The notes below the pieces were generated by a model. That model saw nothing but the letters and a program-made list of their open reading frames with translations, was not told the origin of the DNA and made no database searches. A stretch of 64,000 nt of DNA from Pseudomonadota bacterium. Its GTDB lineage: Bacteria > Pseudomonadota > Gammaproteobacteria > Burkholderiales > Burkholderiaceae_C. The translations under genes and the position numbers were made by a program. The DNA is taken from positions 434,001 to 498,000 of the forward strand of contig JADFIG010000001.1 of assembly GCA_022566735.1 (NCBI GenBank), in the 5' to 3' direction. Positions 19,592-28,751 of this stretch are shown piece by piece. Each line of letters opens with the position of its first letter. Positions within the stretch are counted from its first letter, which is position 1.

Positions 19592-20331
19592 GGGTTCTCC
19601 TCGTAGCAATCGGAGGCCGTCCGGGGATGGCACCGGACACGCCTCCACAAGCCCCAGGCCTTGCGACCCGAGGCTGCTCGATGCACGAGCAACGACGCTG
19701 AACCGAGAAGGAATTGCCTAGGACGTCAGGCCCGCGAGAGGCGGGATGAGGTCAGGGGCGCGCGTGTCAGGCGAGAACACGGGTGTTGCGACAGCCGGAC
19801 ACGGCCCGACGCCACGGCACCTCATGGGTGCGTGTGCGGAACGTGGGGAGGGGGCTGGCGGGCAGGCCGCATGCCGCCGCGGACACGCATGCAGACAGGG
19901 CACCGAGCGCCATCATGGGCGCGTCGGCCTGCGTGCAGGCGGTGTGGGCGAAATGCAGGACAAGCCGGGACACGTGTGCTTCACTTGACACAGGTTTCAG
20001 CCCAAACGCTTTCCGCTGGAATGCAAATTGCGGACTGCGCTCAACGCTGAAACCCAACAACCTTGAATCGTGGTTCGATCGACGTTGGCTCTGACAGGTG
20101 CCAGCGCCGGCAAGGGCACGCCTTGGGTGACCTTCTCCGGGCGCAGACCACTGCTGCATTGCCATCACATGTTGGCGGGGCTCCCCGCCTGGCCTTGTCG
20201 TGTGTGTTCACGCGGCAGTGCATCGCTAAAATGTGCACTGGTACGGACATGGGGTTGCGGGCAACGGGCTCTGGCGCCTTTCCGAACGCTCGGAGCACTT
20301 CCGCACACAACCACACAAAAATACACACAAC
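19592..20331 (-). promoter_or_regulatory. Long non-coding region between rne and rluC: rne leader with large stem
   Basis: This 740-nt divergent region holds no convincing gene; the short frames lack ribosome binding sites and overlap each other. It contains a 9-bp perfect inverted repeat, GGTTTCAGC (19993-20001) and GCTGAAACC (20046-20054), enclosing a second CCGC/GCGG stem. Closer to rne are smaller hairpins: GCCTGC-gt-GCAGGC near 19934, and GCGCC...GGCGC near 19910. If these are in the rne transcript, its leader exceeds 460 nt. I found no convincing -35/-10 pair for rne. On the plus strand TAAAAT (20227-20232) is a possible rluC -10. Confidence 0.5.
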
Positions 20332-21525
20332 GTGGCTCAACCCATTATAGGTGCGAAATCCGCATCACGCCGATCGGGCTTGCCCGCAAAAAAGACCGGT
20401 TCGCGCGGCCCGTCTTCCGCGAAGGCGTCCGCCCCGGCTGCACCCAAGGGGGCACCTGGCGTGGCGACCCCATCCGTGGCCCCGGCCGCGGTCCCGTCGG
20501 CGACCCACCCGGTGGCCGCACCCGCGGTGCAGCGCCTGGTCATCGACGAGGGCAGCGCCGACCAGCGCCTGGACAACTTCCTCATCAAGGTGCTCAAGGG
20601 TGCGCCCAAGCCCCTGGTCTACCGGATCATCCGCAGCGGCGAGGTGCGGGTGAACAAGGGGCGCGCCTCGGCCGACACCCGCCTGGCGCTGGGTGACGAG
20701 GTGCGCGTGCCGCCTTTGCGCCTGACGGAAAAATCCGCCGAGGAAGAGGCGGCCGTGCCCGCGCGCGAGTTCCCCGTCATCTACGAAGACGAGGTCATGC
20801 TGGTCATCGACAAGCCGGCCGGCGTGGCTGTGCACGGCGGCAGCGGCGTGAGCTTTGGCGTGATCGAGCAACTGCGCCGGGCACGACCGCAGGCCCGTTT
20901 CCTGGAACTGGTGCACCGTCTGGACAAGGACACCTCCGGCGTGCTGGTGATCGCCAAGAAGCGCAGCGCGCTGACCGCCTTGCAGGACGTTTTCCGCCAC
21001 CGCCAGGCCCACAAGACCTACGCCGCCCTGGTCAGCGGTGCCTGGCCTCAGCGCAAGAAGGTCATCGACGTGGCCCTGCACAAATTCCTCAGCGCGGACG
21101 GGGAGCGCCGCGTCAAGGCGGTGCCCGACGATGCCGACGAGGGTCGCCGCTCCATCTCCGTGGTGCACGTGGTGCAGCGCTTCGCGGCCTTTTCCCTGCT
21201 CGACGTGACCATCAAGACAGGCCGCACCCACCAGATCCGCGTGCACCTGTCGCACGAAGGACACGGCATCGTGGGTGACGACAAGTACGGCGACTTCGCG
21301 CTCAACAAGGCACTGGCCCGGCCTGCCGGCGACGCGGCCGTGCCCGGGGTGGACCGCCAACGCCTGCCCCAGGGCCGCTTCGAGCGGATGTTCCTGCACG
21401 CGCGCTACCTGCGCCTGGCCCACCCGGTCAGCGGGCAAGAACTCACCTTCGAGGCGCCGCTGCCCGAGGACTGCCGCGGCCTGCTGGCGGCCCTGGCCCC
21501 GGCGGTGTCACACGGCTCGCAGTAG
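20332..21525 (+). CDS. rluC: 23S rRNA pseudouridine synthase RluC
   Basis: Isomerises uridines in 23S rRNA (955, 2504 and 2580 in E. coli). I start it at GTG 20332, giving 397 residues; the open frame extends upstream to 20233, but through sequence unlike the family. After an Ala/Pro-rich lead of ~60 residues there is an S4 RNA-binding domain (DQRLDNFLIKVLKGAPK), then the RluA-type catalytic domain with HRLDKDTSGVLVIAKK (catalytic Asp) and TGRTHQIRVHLSHEGHGIVGD. Its position opposite rne is the conserved enterobacterial and betaproteobacterial arrangement. The downstream HAD gene follows after 39 nt. Confidence 0.94.
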   Translation: MAQPIIGAKSASRRSGLPAKKTGSRGPSSAKASAPAAPKGAPGVATPSVAPAAVPSATHPVAAPAVQRLVIDEGSADQRLDNFLIKVLKGAPKPLVYRIIRSGEVRVNKGRASADTRLALGDEVRVPPLRLTEKSAEEEAAVPAREFPVIYEDEVMLVIDKPAGVAVHGGSGVSFGVIEQLRRARPQARFLELVHRLDKDTSGVLVIAKKRSALTALQDVFRHRQAHKTYAALVSGAWPQRKKVIDVALHKFLSADGERRVKAVPDDADEGRRSISVVHVVQRFAAFSLLDVTIKTGRTHQIRVHLSHEGHGIVGDDKYGDFALNKALARPAGDAAVPGVDRQRLPQGRFERMFLHARYLRLAHPVSGQELTFEAPLPEDCRGLLAALAPAVSHGSQ

Positions 21526-21564
21526 AGTGGGGCCCTGTCCGATCCCCTGCCTGCACACCACGCC

Positions 21565-22239
21565 ATGACCGACACCGGCCTGCGCCCGCGCGCCTACGAC
21601 CTCATCGTCTTCGACTGGGACGGCACGCTCTACGACTCCACCGCCCTGATCGTGGGCTGCATCCAGGCCGCGTGCGCGGACCTGGGCCTGCCCGTGCCCC
21701 CGCGCGAATCGGCGGCCTACGTCATCGGCCTGGGCCTGCACGACGCCCTGGCCCACGTGGCGCCCACCCTGTCGCCCGAGCGCGTGCCCGAGCTGGGCCT
21801 GCGTTACCGCCACCATTACTTCGCCCGCCAGCACGAACTCAGCCTGTTCCAGGGCGTGCTGCCCATGCTGCAGACGCTCAAGGCGCGCAACCACTGGCTG
21901 GCCGTGGCCACGGGCAAGTCCCGGGTGGGGCTCGACGAGGCGCTGGCCCACGTCGAGCTGCAGGGCGTGTTCGACGGCAGCCGCACCGCCGATGAAACCG
22001 TCTCCAAGCCGCACCCGCGCATGTTGCTGGAGCTGATGCGCGAGTTCGGTGCCGAGCCCGAGCGCACGCTGATGATCGGCGACACCACCCACGACCTGCA
22101 GCTGGCGCTCAATGCCGGCGCCCACAGCGTGGCCGTGAGCTATGGCGCCCACGAGCCTGCGGCCTTCGGCGAGTTCCCCACGCGCTTCGTCGCGCACTCG
22201 ACGCCCGAGCTGCACGACTGGCTGTCCCGCCATGCCTGA
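21565..22239 (+). CDS. HAD-superfamily phosphatase, subfamily IA (Gph-like)
   Basis: The 224-residue protein has all four HAD motifs: I with nucleophile D17 and acid D19 (FDWDGTLYDS), II in VATGKS, III with the lysine in KPHPRML, and IV in MIGDTTHDLQLA. The helical cap inserted after motif I is of the small IA type. The closest characterised relatives are phosphoglycolate phosphatases, but sequence alone does not fix the substrate. It shares an 8-nt overlap with the next gene and lies in the same tight group with rluC, a Rieske protein and sppA. Confidence 0.92.
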   Translation: MTDTGLRPRAYDLIVFDWDGTLYDSTALIVGCIQAACADLGLPVPPRESAAYVIGLGLHDALAHVAPTLSPERVPELGLRYRHHYFARQHELSLFQGVLPMLQTLKARNHWLAVATGKSRVGLDEALAHVELQGVFDGSRTADETVSKPHPRMLLELMREFGAEPERTLMIGDTTHDLQLALNAGAHSVAVSYGAHEPAAFGEFPTRFVAHSTPELHDWLSRHA

Positions 22240-22651
22240 ACCCTCCCTCGAAGCGCAGCCCTTGTGCGCCTCCGCGGACCTCGTCGAGCGTGGCGATGCC
22301 GTGCTCTTCGACGTGGTGGAATTTGGCCGCACCGTGCAGGCCTTCGCCCTGCGCTTCGACGACGTCGCCGTGGCCTACCTGAACCGCTGCGCCCATGTGC
22401 CGGCCGAGATGGACTGGCAGCCCGGCAAGTTCTGGGACATGGACCAGCGCTTCATCATCTGCTCGGTGCACGGCGCGCTCTACGACCCCCCTCAGGGCCT
22501 GTGCGTGGGCGGCCCCTGCGTGGGCGCACGCCTGCAAGCCATCCAACTCAGGGAGGAGGGCGGGCACGTGTATTGGTATCCTAGCGAACGCTTCCAACCT
22601 GCCTCCAACCCGTCTTCCGACCTGACAGAACCCGCTCATGAGCATCGCTGA
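22232..22651 (+). CDS. Rieske [2Fe-2S] domain protein
   Basis: From ATG 22232, overlapping the HAD gene by 8 nt, this is a 139-residue soluble protein made almost only of a Rieske fold. The cluster ligands are in the two boxes: C-A-H (NRCAHVPAEMDW) and C-S-V-H (FIICSVHGALYDP). There is no signal peptide or membrane segment, so it is probably a cytoplasmic ferredoxin-like electron carrier or a regulatory Rieske protein rather than part of the bc1 complex. No partner oxygenase or reductase is nearby. It overlaps sppA by 14 nt. Confidence 0.9.
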   Translation: MPEPSLEAQPLCASADLVERGDAVLFDVVEFGRTVQAFALRFDDVAVAYLNRCAHVPAEMDWQPGKFWDMDQRFIICSVHGALYDPPQGLCVGGPCVGARLQAIQLREEGGHVYWYPSERFQPASNPSSDLTEPAHEHR

Positions 22652-23597
22652 CGCTTCTTCGCCCGACGCCACGCCGCAGGCACAGTCCGCCCTGTTGCAG
22701 GAACTGGCCCGTGTCTACCTGGACGAGCAGCGCCGCCAGCGCCGCTGGCGCACCTTCTGGCGTCTGGTCTGGCTGGGCATCGCCGTCAGCTTCGTGTGGG
22801 CGACCTGGCAGTCGGTGCCGGCCGCGCACACCCCGGTGACGCCGCACACGGCCCTGGTCGAGGTGCGCGGTGAAATCGGCTCGGACACCCCCGCCAGCGC
22901 CGACAACCTCATGACGGCCATGCGCAGCGCCTTCGAGGACGCGGGCGCCCAGGCCGTCGTGCTGCGCATCAACTCGCCCGGCGGCAGCCCGGTGCAGGCC
23001 GGCATGGTCAACGACGAGGTGCGGCGCCTCAAGGCCCTGCACAAGAAGAAGGTCTATGCCATCTGCGAGGAAATGTGCGCCTCGGCGGCCTACTACATCG
23101 CCGTGTCGGCCGACCAGATCTTCGTCGACAAGGCTTCCATCGTCGGCTCCATCGGGGTACTGATGGACGGTTTCGGTTTCGTGGGCACCATGGAAAAGCT
23201 CGGCGTGGAGCGCCGCCTGCTGACGGCCGGCAGCAACAAGGCCATGCTCGACCCCTTCTCGCCGCTGAACCCTCAGCACGAGACTTACGCCCGCGCCATG
23301 CTGGAGCAGATCCACCAGCAGTTCATCCAGGTGGTGCGCCAGGGGCGCGGCAAGGCCCTCAAGGAGACCCCGGACACCTTCTCCGGCCTGTTCTGGAATG
23401 GCGAGCAGGCCATCCAGCAGGGCCTGGCCGACAAGCTCGGCAGCCTCGATCAGGTCGCCCGCGACGTGGTCAAGGCCGAGGACATCGTCGATTACACCGA
23501 GAAGGAAAACCTGGCCGAGCGGCTGGCCAAGCGATTTGGTGCGGCCATCGGTGCCGGTGCGGTGCAGGCCATGCGCAGCACGGTCAGCATCCACTGA
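22638..23597 (+). CDS. sppA: Signal peptide peptidase SppA-like protease (S49)
   Basis: Membrane-anchored serine protease that degrades cleaved signal peptides. The 319-residue protein has a transmembrane segment at about residues 40-60 (FWRLVWLGIAVSFVWATW), then an S49 domain. The catalytic pair is the serine in CASAAYYIAVSAD and the lysine in FVDKASIVGSIGV, and SPGGSPVQAG is the conserved glycine-rich turn. This is the short single-domain form, not the ~618-residue duplicated E. coli SppA. It ends the rluC-HAD-Rieske-sppA group, and its stop lies inside a symmetric stem shared with the converging gene. Confidence 0.93.
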   Translation: MSIADASSPDATPQAQSALLQELARVYLDEQRRQRRWRTFWRLVWLGIAVSFVWATWQSVPAAHTPVTPHTALVEVRGEIGSDTPASADNLMTAMRSAFEDAGAQAVVLRINSPGGSPVQAGMVNDEVRRLKALHKKKVYAICEEMCASAAYYIAVSADQIFVDKASIVGSIGVLMDGFGFVGTMEKLGVERRLLTAGSNKAMLDPFSPLNPQHETYARAMLEQIHQQFIQVVRQGRGKALKETPDTFSGLFWNGEQAIQQGLADKLGSLDQVARDVVKAEDIVDYTEKENLAERLAKRFGAAIGAGAVQAMRSTVSIH

Positions 23598-23637
23598 GCC
23601 TGGCTGCGACGGCGCCATCCAGGCGCCAGCAGGCTCA
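23595..23637. terminator. Symmetric stem spanning both stop codons of converging genes
   Basis: TGAGCCTG (23595-23602) pairs with CAGGCTCA (23630-23637), 8 bp, enclosing GGCGCC-atcca-GGCGCC. The outer arms contain the sppA stop on one strand and the HDOD gene stop on the other. There is no T-run, so if it ends transcription it does so without the canonical tail. Confidence 0.45.
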
Positions 23638-24477
23638 CTGATCCAGTCCCTGGATGAGCCTGAGGGCTGCGTCCGGCGAGAGGTTGAGCAGCCGCCCCAC
23701 ATCGGCGGCATCGTCGGGCAGGGCGGCCAGCGCGTGCGGGACGTCCCAGCCATGCTGGGTGTGGCGGGCCACGCGCACGCCGAGCATCACCGAGCGCACG
23801 GTGGGGTCGTGGGCGTTGCGGTCGTCGGTGCAGCGGATGAGCAGGTCGGGCAGCTGCCAGCGGTGCATCAACTCCTGAGCCAGCGGGCCCAGCTCGATGC
23901 CCAGCACCTTGCGCTGCACGTCGGCCGAGCGGCGCGTGTGATCGGCCCTGAGCCGCTCAGCGATGTCCAGCGCCAGCGCGGGAGCGTGGCACCACAACAG
24001 CATCTCGGCGAAATCGTGGAGGAGGGCGGCTTCCTGGATGACCAGCACATCCTGGTCCTGCCGCTTGAGCGCAAAGCCCGTGGCGAAATGGGCGGCGCGG
24101 CGGGCGCGTGAGATCACGCGATGGAGGCCATCGAGGCACTCGGGGCAGTCTGCCAGGCGCTCTTCGATCGGAACCATGCCGGCGAAGGCGGTGAAAAAGG
24201 GCTCGATGCCCTGCATCACGATGGCGCCCACCAGGGTTTCCGGGGGCTCGATGCTGAGGCGGGTGCAGTAGCGCGAGACATGCACCAGCACCTTGAGCGT
24301 CATCAGCGGGTCGTGGGCGAGGGCCTCGGCCAGGGTGTGGGCGTCGACCGTGCCGCGCGCTTCTTCGATGGCCTGCAATTGCGCCACCTCGGCCACGGAC
24401 GTGGCCGGCACGGGGATGTCGGCATCACAGAATGCGTCGGCCCAGGCGGACAGCGATGGCAGAGGCTGTTGGATCAT
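23635..24477 (-). CDS. HDOD domain protein
   Basis: A 280-residue protein with the HDOD fold, a signalling relative of HD phosphohydrolases. The pattern VPATSVAEVAQLQAIEEARG, then AHDPLMTLKVLVHVSR, then AALLHDFAEMLLW is typical, with LLHDFAEML as the degenerate HD motif. HDOD proteins act in signal output, for example with cyclic-di-GMP or two-component systems, but the role of this one is not known. No receiver, GGDEF or EAL domain is fused. It converges with sppA and is separated from the upstream chalcone-isomerase-like gene by about 110 nt. Confidence 0.88.
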   Translation of the reverse strand: MIQQPLPSLSAWADAFCDADIPVPATSVAEVAQLQAIEEARGTVDAHTLAEALAHDPLMTLKVLVHVSRYCTRLSIEPPETLVGAIVMQGIEPFFTAFAGMVPIEERLADCPECLDGLHRVISRARRAAHFATGFALKRQDQDVLVIQEAALLHDFAEMLLWCHAPALALDIAERLRADHTRRSADVQRKVLGIELGPLAQELMHRWQLPDLLIRCTDDRNAHDPTVRSVMLGVRVARHTQHGWDVPHALAALPDDAADVGRLLNLSPDAALRLIQGLDQ

Positions 24478-24588
24478 GGCGCGCGCAAGAAGGCGTCTGC
24501 GGGGATGCCCTCAGCGTACGCCAGGCACGCCGCTGGGCATGCGCTGGTTAACGCGTGAATCCGGCCCCATTTCCAGGGCCGGCCGGGA

Positions 24589-25179
24589 TCATTGCGCGCG
24601 CAGCAAGTCGTCCTTGAGGCTGCCGTCGACCGGGCTGTGGCCGAGCCAGATCTTCAGCAGGGCGCCGTAAAAGTCCTCGCCGGGGATGTCGGCCCCCTTC
24701 TGGGCGCCGTCCACGAGCGTGCGGGTGCCGCTGCCGGGCTGGAAGTTCAGCTGGATCGAGGTGCCCTTCTTGACGGTGCCAAAGCCCAGCATGGTGCTGC
24801 GGATGGTGTCGAGGCGGGACTGGAACCTGGCGACGTCGGCATCCGAGTTGTTCTTGCGGAAACCCTTGACCATGGCATCGGCGAAATCTTCACCGGTCAG
24901 CTCGCGCAGCAACACGATCTGCACGCTCTTGGGGCCGGACATGTCGAGGATGGCGGGCACCGAGGCCTCGCGTCGGGGCAGGTACAGACCGGCGGCATAG
25001 ACGTCGATGATGACCTTCACGCGGGCTCCGGCGCCGTTGAGCTGCAGGGCCTGGCCTGCCACCGTGCTGGTGTCGGCGAACTTGACGCCGCGCACGTCGC
25101 GGGCGGCCCAGGCGGGGGTGGAAGCAAGGCTGGCGCTGGCGATCAGCAGCAGCGACAGGCGGCGGATGAAGGAAGTCAT
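24589..25179 (-). CDS. Chalcone isomerase-like protein, exported
   Basis: 196 residues with a signal peptide ([16 protein letters not shown], cleavage after AWA). The mature part follows the bacterial chalcone-isomerase-like family: [20 protein letters not shown], then [36 protein letters not shown] and a late [15 protein letters not shown]. Bacterial members generally do not act on flavonoids; they are periplasmic proteins of unknown, perhaps lipid-related, function. GGAG lies 5 nt before the ATG. It is divergent from coaX across a 192-nt gap that shows no obvious promoter. Confidence 0.88.
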   Translation of the reverse strand: MTSFIRRLSLLLIASASLASTPAWAARDVRGVKFADTSTVAGQALQLNGAGARVKVIIDVYAAGLYLPRREASVPAILDMSGPKSVQIVLLRELTGEDFADAMVKGFRKNNSDADVARFQSRLDTIRSTMLGFGTVKKGTSIQLNFQPGSGTRTLVDGAQKGADIPGEDFYGALLKIWLGHSPVDGSLKDDLLRAQ

Positions 25180-25371
25180 GCAGGCTCCATGGATCGGTCA
25201 ATGTGGCGTGCGGGAACATATCGTGAAATTCGCGTGATGGCCGTCCCGCAGCGTGGGAATGCGAGCCAAATGCATGGCTTTGTGAGCCAGGGGTGTGGCG
25301 CGAAACCATCAATTCTTGCAGCAGAATGGCGAACCTTGCTTATTCGGGGCGGTTTTGCGCCCGGCTCAGAC

Positions 25372-26199
25372 ATGTCTCTCCTGGTCATTGACATCGGCAA
25401 CACCCGCTTGAAGTGGGGCCTGTATGCCGGTTCGGCGCCCGGCGCTGCCTTGCTGGCCCATGGGGCCGTGGTCCTGGAAGACATCGACTACCTCTGGCAC
25501 CTCTACTGGAAGAACCTGCCCGAGAAGCCCTCGGCGGTGCTGGGTTGCGTGGTGGCTGGCGAAGCCATCAAGCGGCGTGTCGAGGAGCAACTGGCCGAAG
25601 GCTGGGGGCTGAACGCACGCTGGGTGTCGGCCAGCGCGCAGGCCGGTGGCGTCAGCAACGGCTACGAGCACCCGCAGCGCCTGGGTGCCGACCGCTGGGC
25701 GGCCATCATCGGGGCGCGTCAGCGTGCGCTGCAGCAAGCCCCCGAGGCCCCTCCGCCGGTGCTGGCCGTGATGGTGGGCACCGCCGTGACGGTGGACGCG
25801 GTGGACGCGAGCGGGCATTTCCTGGGCGGGCTGATCCTGCCGGGCTTTGGTCTGATGTACCGGGCACTGGAAAGCGGCACGGCGGGCCTGAAAGTGCCCA
25901 CCGGCGAGGTGCGCGACTTCCCGACCAACACCAGCGATGCGCTGATGAGCGGTGGCACCGATGCCATCGCCGGTGCGATCGAGCGCACCTTGCGCCGCCT
26001 GCGCTTGCGCACGGGCCGCGAGCCCTTGCTGATCATGTCGGGGGGGGCGGTGTCGCGTCTGGCGCACCTGGAGGAGCTTCAGGCCACCGTGGCCGAGAAC
26101 CTCATCTTCGAAGGCCTGCTGACCCTGGCTGATGCGGGCGCACTCGTCGGCGCATCCGCCAGCGCATCCCCGAGCGCATTCACACCATCTGCAACTTGA
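25372..26199 (+). CDS. coaX: Type III pantothenate kinase
   Basis: Phosphorylates pantothenate, the first step of coenzyme A synthesis; this type is not feedback-inhibited and needs a monovalent cation. From ATG 25372 the protein has 275 residues. The ASKHA-fold motifs are [17 protein letters not shown] at the start, [19 protein letters not shown], and [19 protein letters not shown]. The frame continues in a short Ser/Ala tail ([11 protein letters not shown]) that runs 20 nt into the converging downstream gene. In many relatives birA lies just upstream; here a divergent gene does instead. Confidence 0.93.
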   Translation: MSLLVIDIGNTRLKWGLYAGSAPGAALLAHGAVVLEDIDYLWHLYWKNLPEKPSAVLGCVVAGEAIKRRVEEQLAEGWGLNARWVSASAQAGGVSNGYEHPQRLGADRWAAIIGARQRALQQAPEAPPPVLAVMVGTAVTVDAVDASGHFLGGLILPGFGLMYRALESGTAGLKVPTGEVRDFPTNTSDALMSGGTDAIAGAIERTLRRLRLRTGREPLLIMSGGAVSRLAHLEELQATVAENLIFEGLLTLADAGALVGASASASPSAFTPSAT

Positions 26200-27955
26200 C
26201 GGTGGCGTGCTCGTTGATGCCCATCGCGCCGAAGAACAGCGCCACGAGCCGGTGCGGGTTGATGAACTGCACCTGACGGTTCTCCGCGCGGCGGGCCAGC
26301 ACCCAGTTGAGCAGGTCGCCGGCCGCGATGAAGTCCACCCGCAGCAGGTGGCGGCAGTCGATGTCCAGCGAGATGCTGGCGCCCAGCTGTTCGTCCAGCT
26401 TCTGGAGCGTCTGGCCGATGTCGCCCACCAGCTGGCCGGAGAGGTCCAGCGAGGCGATCTGCACGAATTCGACGTCCTGCTGGACCTGTGACTCCACGAA
26501 ACTGGTGGTGATCTCGCTGACGTGAGACAGGGGCCCGGCCTGGGTGGCGATGGGTTCGTCCTGCTGGCGCACCGAGCAGGCGCTGGGCTCCCACGAGGGC
26601 GGCGAGCGCTCGTAGGTGACGCAGTAGTCGATGGCGACCTCGTCGAAGGCCACCGGCTGGTTGACCAGGCGCAGCACGTCCAGGCGCAGCATCCAGTGCG
26701 CCGGGTCGGCGTCCCGGTTGCCCGTGGGCGTGGCTTCTTCCAGCAGGTTCAGCAGGTGGCTGGTGCCGGCCCAGTGCAGCGACATGGGCTCGCGCGCCCA
26801 GGACTGCAGCAGCTGGCTGAACTGGTGTGCGCCTTCGGGCGTGATGCGGCGCAGCGCCGAGAAATCCAGCTGCCAGGGGCGGGAGAGCTGCAGCAGCGTC
26901 ACCCGCAGTTGGGCCAGGGCATCCGGGTCGAGCACGGAGGGGGCCATCCAGCCCGGCTGGGCCAGGGGCGGCTCCATGATCTCGGTGGGCGGGCCGCTGG
27001 CGTCCGACGCGTCCGCGGTGGGAGCGGGCACCTCGGCCTGCTTGCCGGTCGCCGCCCCCTTGCGGGCGAGGAATTCGGCCACCTTGCGCGGCAGCGAATG
27101 CCACTGCGGCGCGGAGACGCCGAACTGCTGGGCGTAGACGACGGCCAGCTGGTCGAACTTCTGGGGGAGGTCCAGCGCGCGGTAGAGGTCGAAGAGCACC
27201 AGCCAGGTGTCCGGGTGCTGGTGGCGCGACGCGCCGGGCCGCACCAGCGCCATCAGGCACTCTTCGCACTGGTCGAAGTCGGCGTTGGCGAAGGCGATGA
27301 CGGCTTCGTCCAGTTCCGGGTCATGGGCCATCTCGGTGACCTGCACGCCAAAACCGGTGGTGGGTGGCCGTGGCGGCGCAGCCTGGTCGCTGCGGCCTGG
27401 TGTGCCTGCGGGCATGTCGCGGGCAGCGTCGCGCGCGGCCGGCGGTGGCGTGGGCTCATCGTCCAGCGTGGGGGCCAGCGCCAGGGTGGCCGGGCTGGTG
27501 ACCGTGCTGCCGATGGTGCCGGGGGCGGTGAGGGCCAGGTCCACCATGCCGCCGGGCACGGTCGGCAGCGCGCCGGACTGCGAAGGCACGGCCGCAGGGC
27601 GCAGGCCCTGTCCGACCATCTGCAGCTCGATCTCGTCGATCTTGGCCTTGACGGTGCTGTCTGAGCGGGCGCCGCTGTGCGGGCGGGAGTCGGGGTCGAG
27701 GTTGGACGGGCTGCCCAGCAACAGGGCCTGATCCGGGTTCAGGCCTTCGCGGCGGATCTTGCGCAGCATGTCGAGCTCGCGCTTGCGCACGAAGTCGTTG
27801 CGCCGCTTGCGCTCGATCATCGCCTTGATCTCGGTCTTGGCGTATTCGCTCTCGCCGGTGTCCGAGTTGGGTGCGTCGAGCTCCGCCCAATCCGTGGTCG
27901 GATTGGCGACGAAGCGCGCGACCTTGCGCAGGAAACTGCCGGTGTCCTTGCTCAT
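26180..27955 (-). CDS. Large protein with two STAS-like modules, unknown function
   Basis: From ATG 27955 this 591-residue protein begins [19 protein letters not shown]; the open frame continues upstream into dksA and is ignored. Residues ~40-130 are charged and helical, with [19 protein letters not shown]. About 130-190 is Pro/Ala-rich, and 215-310 resembles a helical repeat region ([18 protein letters not shown], then [16 protein letters not shown]). A first STAS-like module lies near 350-410 ([18 protein letters not shown]) and a second near 494-590 ([16 protein letters not shown], then [18 protein letters not shown]). STAS modules bind nucleotides or partner proteins. It follows dksA by 10 nt, so it is probably co-transcribed. 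No known system is implied. Confidence 0.75.
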   Translation of the reverse strand: MSKDTGSFLRKVARFVANPTTDWAELDAPNSDTGESEYAKTEIKAMIERKRRNDFVRKRELDMLRKIRREGLNPDQALLLGSPSNLDPDSRPHSGARSDSTVKAKIDEIELQMVGQGLRPAAVPSQSGALPTVPGGMVDLALTAPGTIGSTVTSPATLALAPTLDDEPTPPPAARDAARDMPAGTPGRSDQAAPPRPPTTGFGVQVTEMAHDPELDEAVIAFANADFDQCEECLMALVRPGASRHQHPDTWLVLFDLYRALDLPQKFDQLAVVYAQQFGVSAPQWHSLPRKVAEFLARKGAATGKQAEVPAPTADASDASGPPTEIMEPPLAQPGWMAPSVLDPDALAQLRVTLLQLSRPWQLDFSALRRITPEGAHQFSQLLQSWAREPMSLHWAGTSHLLNLLEEATPTGNRDADPAHWMLRLDVLRLVNQPVAFDEVAIDYCVTYERSPPSWEPSACSVRQQDEPIATQAGPLSHVSEITTSFVESQVQQDVEFVQIASLDLSGQLVGDIGQTLQKLDEQLGASISLDIDCRHLLRVDFIAAGDLLNWVLARRAENRQVQFINPHRLVALFFGAMGINEHATVKLQMV

Positions 27956-27965
27956 GACCTGGGGC

Positions 27966-28751
27966 TCAATCCCCGAACATCTTCTGCTTGAGTTCGCGAC
28001 GCTGCTGGGCTTCCAGCGACAGGGTGGCGGTGGGGCGAGCCAGCAGGCGGCCCAGACCGATGGGTTCGCCGGTTTCGTCGCAGAAGCCGTACTCGCCGGA
28101 ATCGATGCGCACCAGCGCCTGGGAGATCTTCTTGAGCAGCTTGCGCTCGCGGTCGCGGGTGCGCAGCTCCAGGGCGTGCTCTTCCTCGATGGTGGCACGG
28201 TCGGCCGGGTCGGGGACGATGGAGGTGTCCTCGCGCAGGTGCTCGGTGGTTTCGCCGGCGTTGGACAACAGGTCCTCCTTCTGCGTTTCCAGTTGGCCGC
28301 GGAAGAAATCCAGCTGCTTGTCGTTCATGTACTCGGAGTCCGGCATGGCCAGGAGCTCGGCCTCGCTCAGGTCCCGTCCGGCTTTGTTTTTCCAGGCGTT
28401 GGCGAGTTTGGGATCAACCTTGGTGGCGGTGGAAGGCATGTTGTCTGCTGCGGTACTGATTTTCTTGGGAGACGGTCGCGGGGACGCCGGGGCGGCCGTG
28501 ACGTCAGCTTCGGCCTTTGTGGCGTCGGCTTGAGCGGAAAAGGCCGCAGAAGCGGTCTTGCTGGACGGTTTGGCCGCAGGTTTGGCGGCAGAAGGCGGTG
28601 TTGCGGGGGCGGCAGGTCGGGGAGATGAGGCCTTGCGCGCCGGCGCGGCAGCAGCGTCGCTCACCTTGTCCGCGGCTTTGCCGGCCCGTGCGGGCTTGGC
28701 TGCGGCCGAGGTCGCTGCCGTTTTCGACGATGCGGCGGTGGGTTTCGTCAC
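27966..28751 (-). CDS. dksA: DnaK suppressor protein DksA
   Basis: RNA polymerase secondary-channel factor that potentiates ppGpp control of rRNA and amino-acid promoters. GTG 28751 has a strong ribosome binding site (AAGGAGG) upstream. The 261-residue product has a ~110-residue Ala/Pro/Lys-rich N-terminal extension, then the DksA core: coiled coil with NDKQLDFFRGQLETQKED, the DPADRA tip with its two aspartates, and a C-terminal zinc-finger-like region. That region reads EYGFCDETGEPIG with ARPTATLSLEAQ, so only one of the four usual cysteines remains, as is common in alpha- and betaproteobacteria. Confidence 0.95.
   Translation of the reverse strand: MTKPTAASSKTAATSAAAKPARAGKAADKVSDAAAAPARKASSPRPAAPATPPSAAKPAAKPSSKTASAAFSAQADATKAEADVTAAPASPRPSPKKISTAADNMPSTATKVDPKLANAWKNKAGRDLSEAELLAMPDSEYMNDKQLDFFRGQLETQKEDLLSNAGETTEHLREDTSIVPDPADRATIEEEHALELRTRDRERKLLKKISQALVRIDSGEYGFCDETGEPIGLGRLLARPTATLSLEAQQRRELKQKMFGD

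Noticed and set aside
16610..19606. 998-residue plus-strand frame opposite rne
   Set aside because: Shadow of the Arg/Gly-rich RNase E tail. No start signal and no family resemblance.
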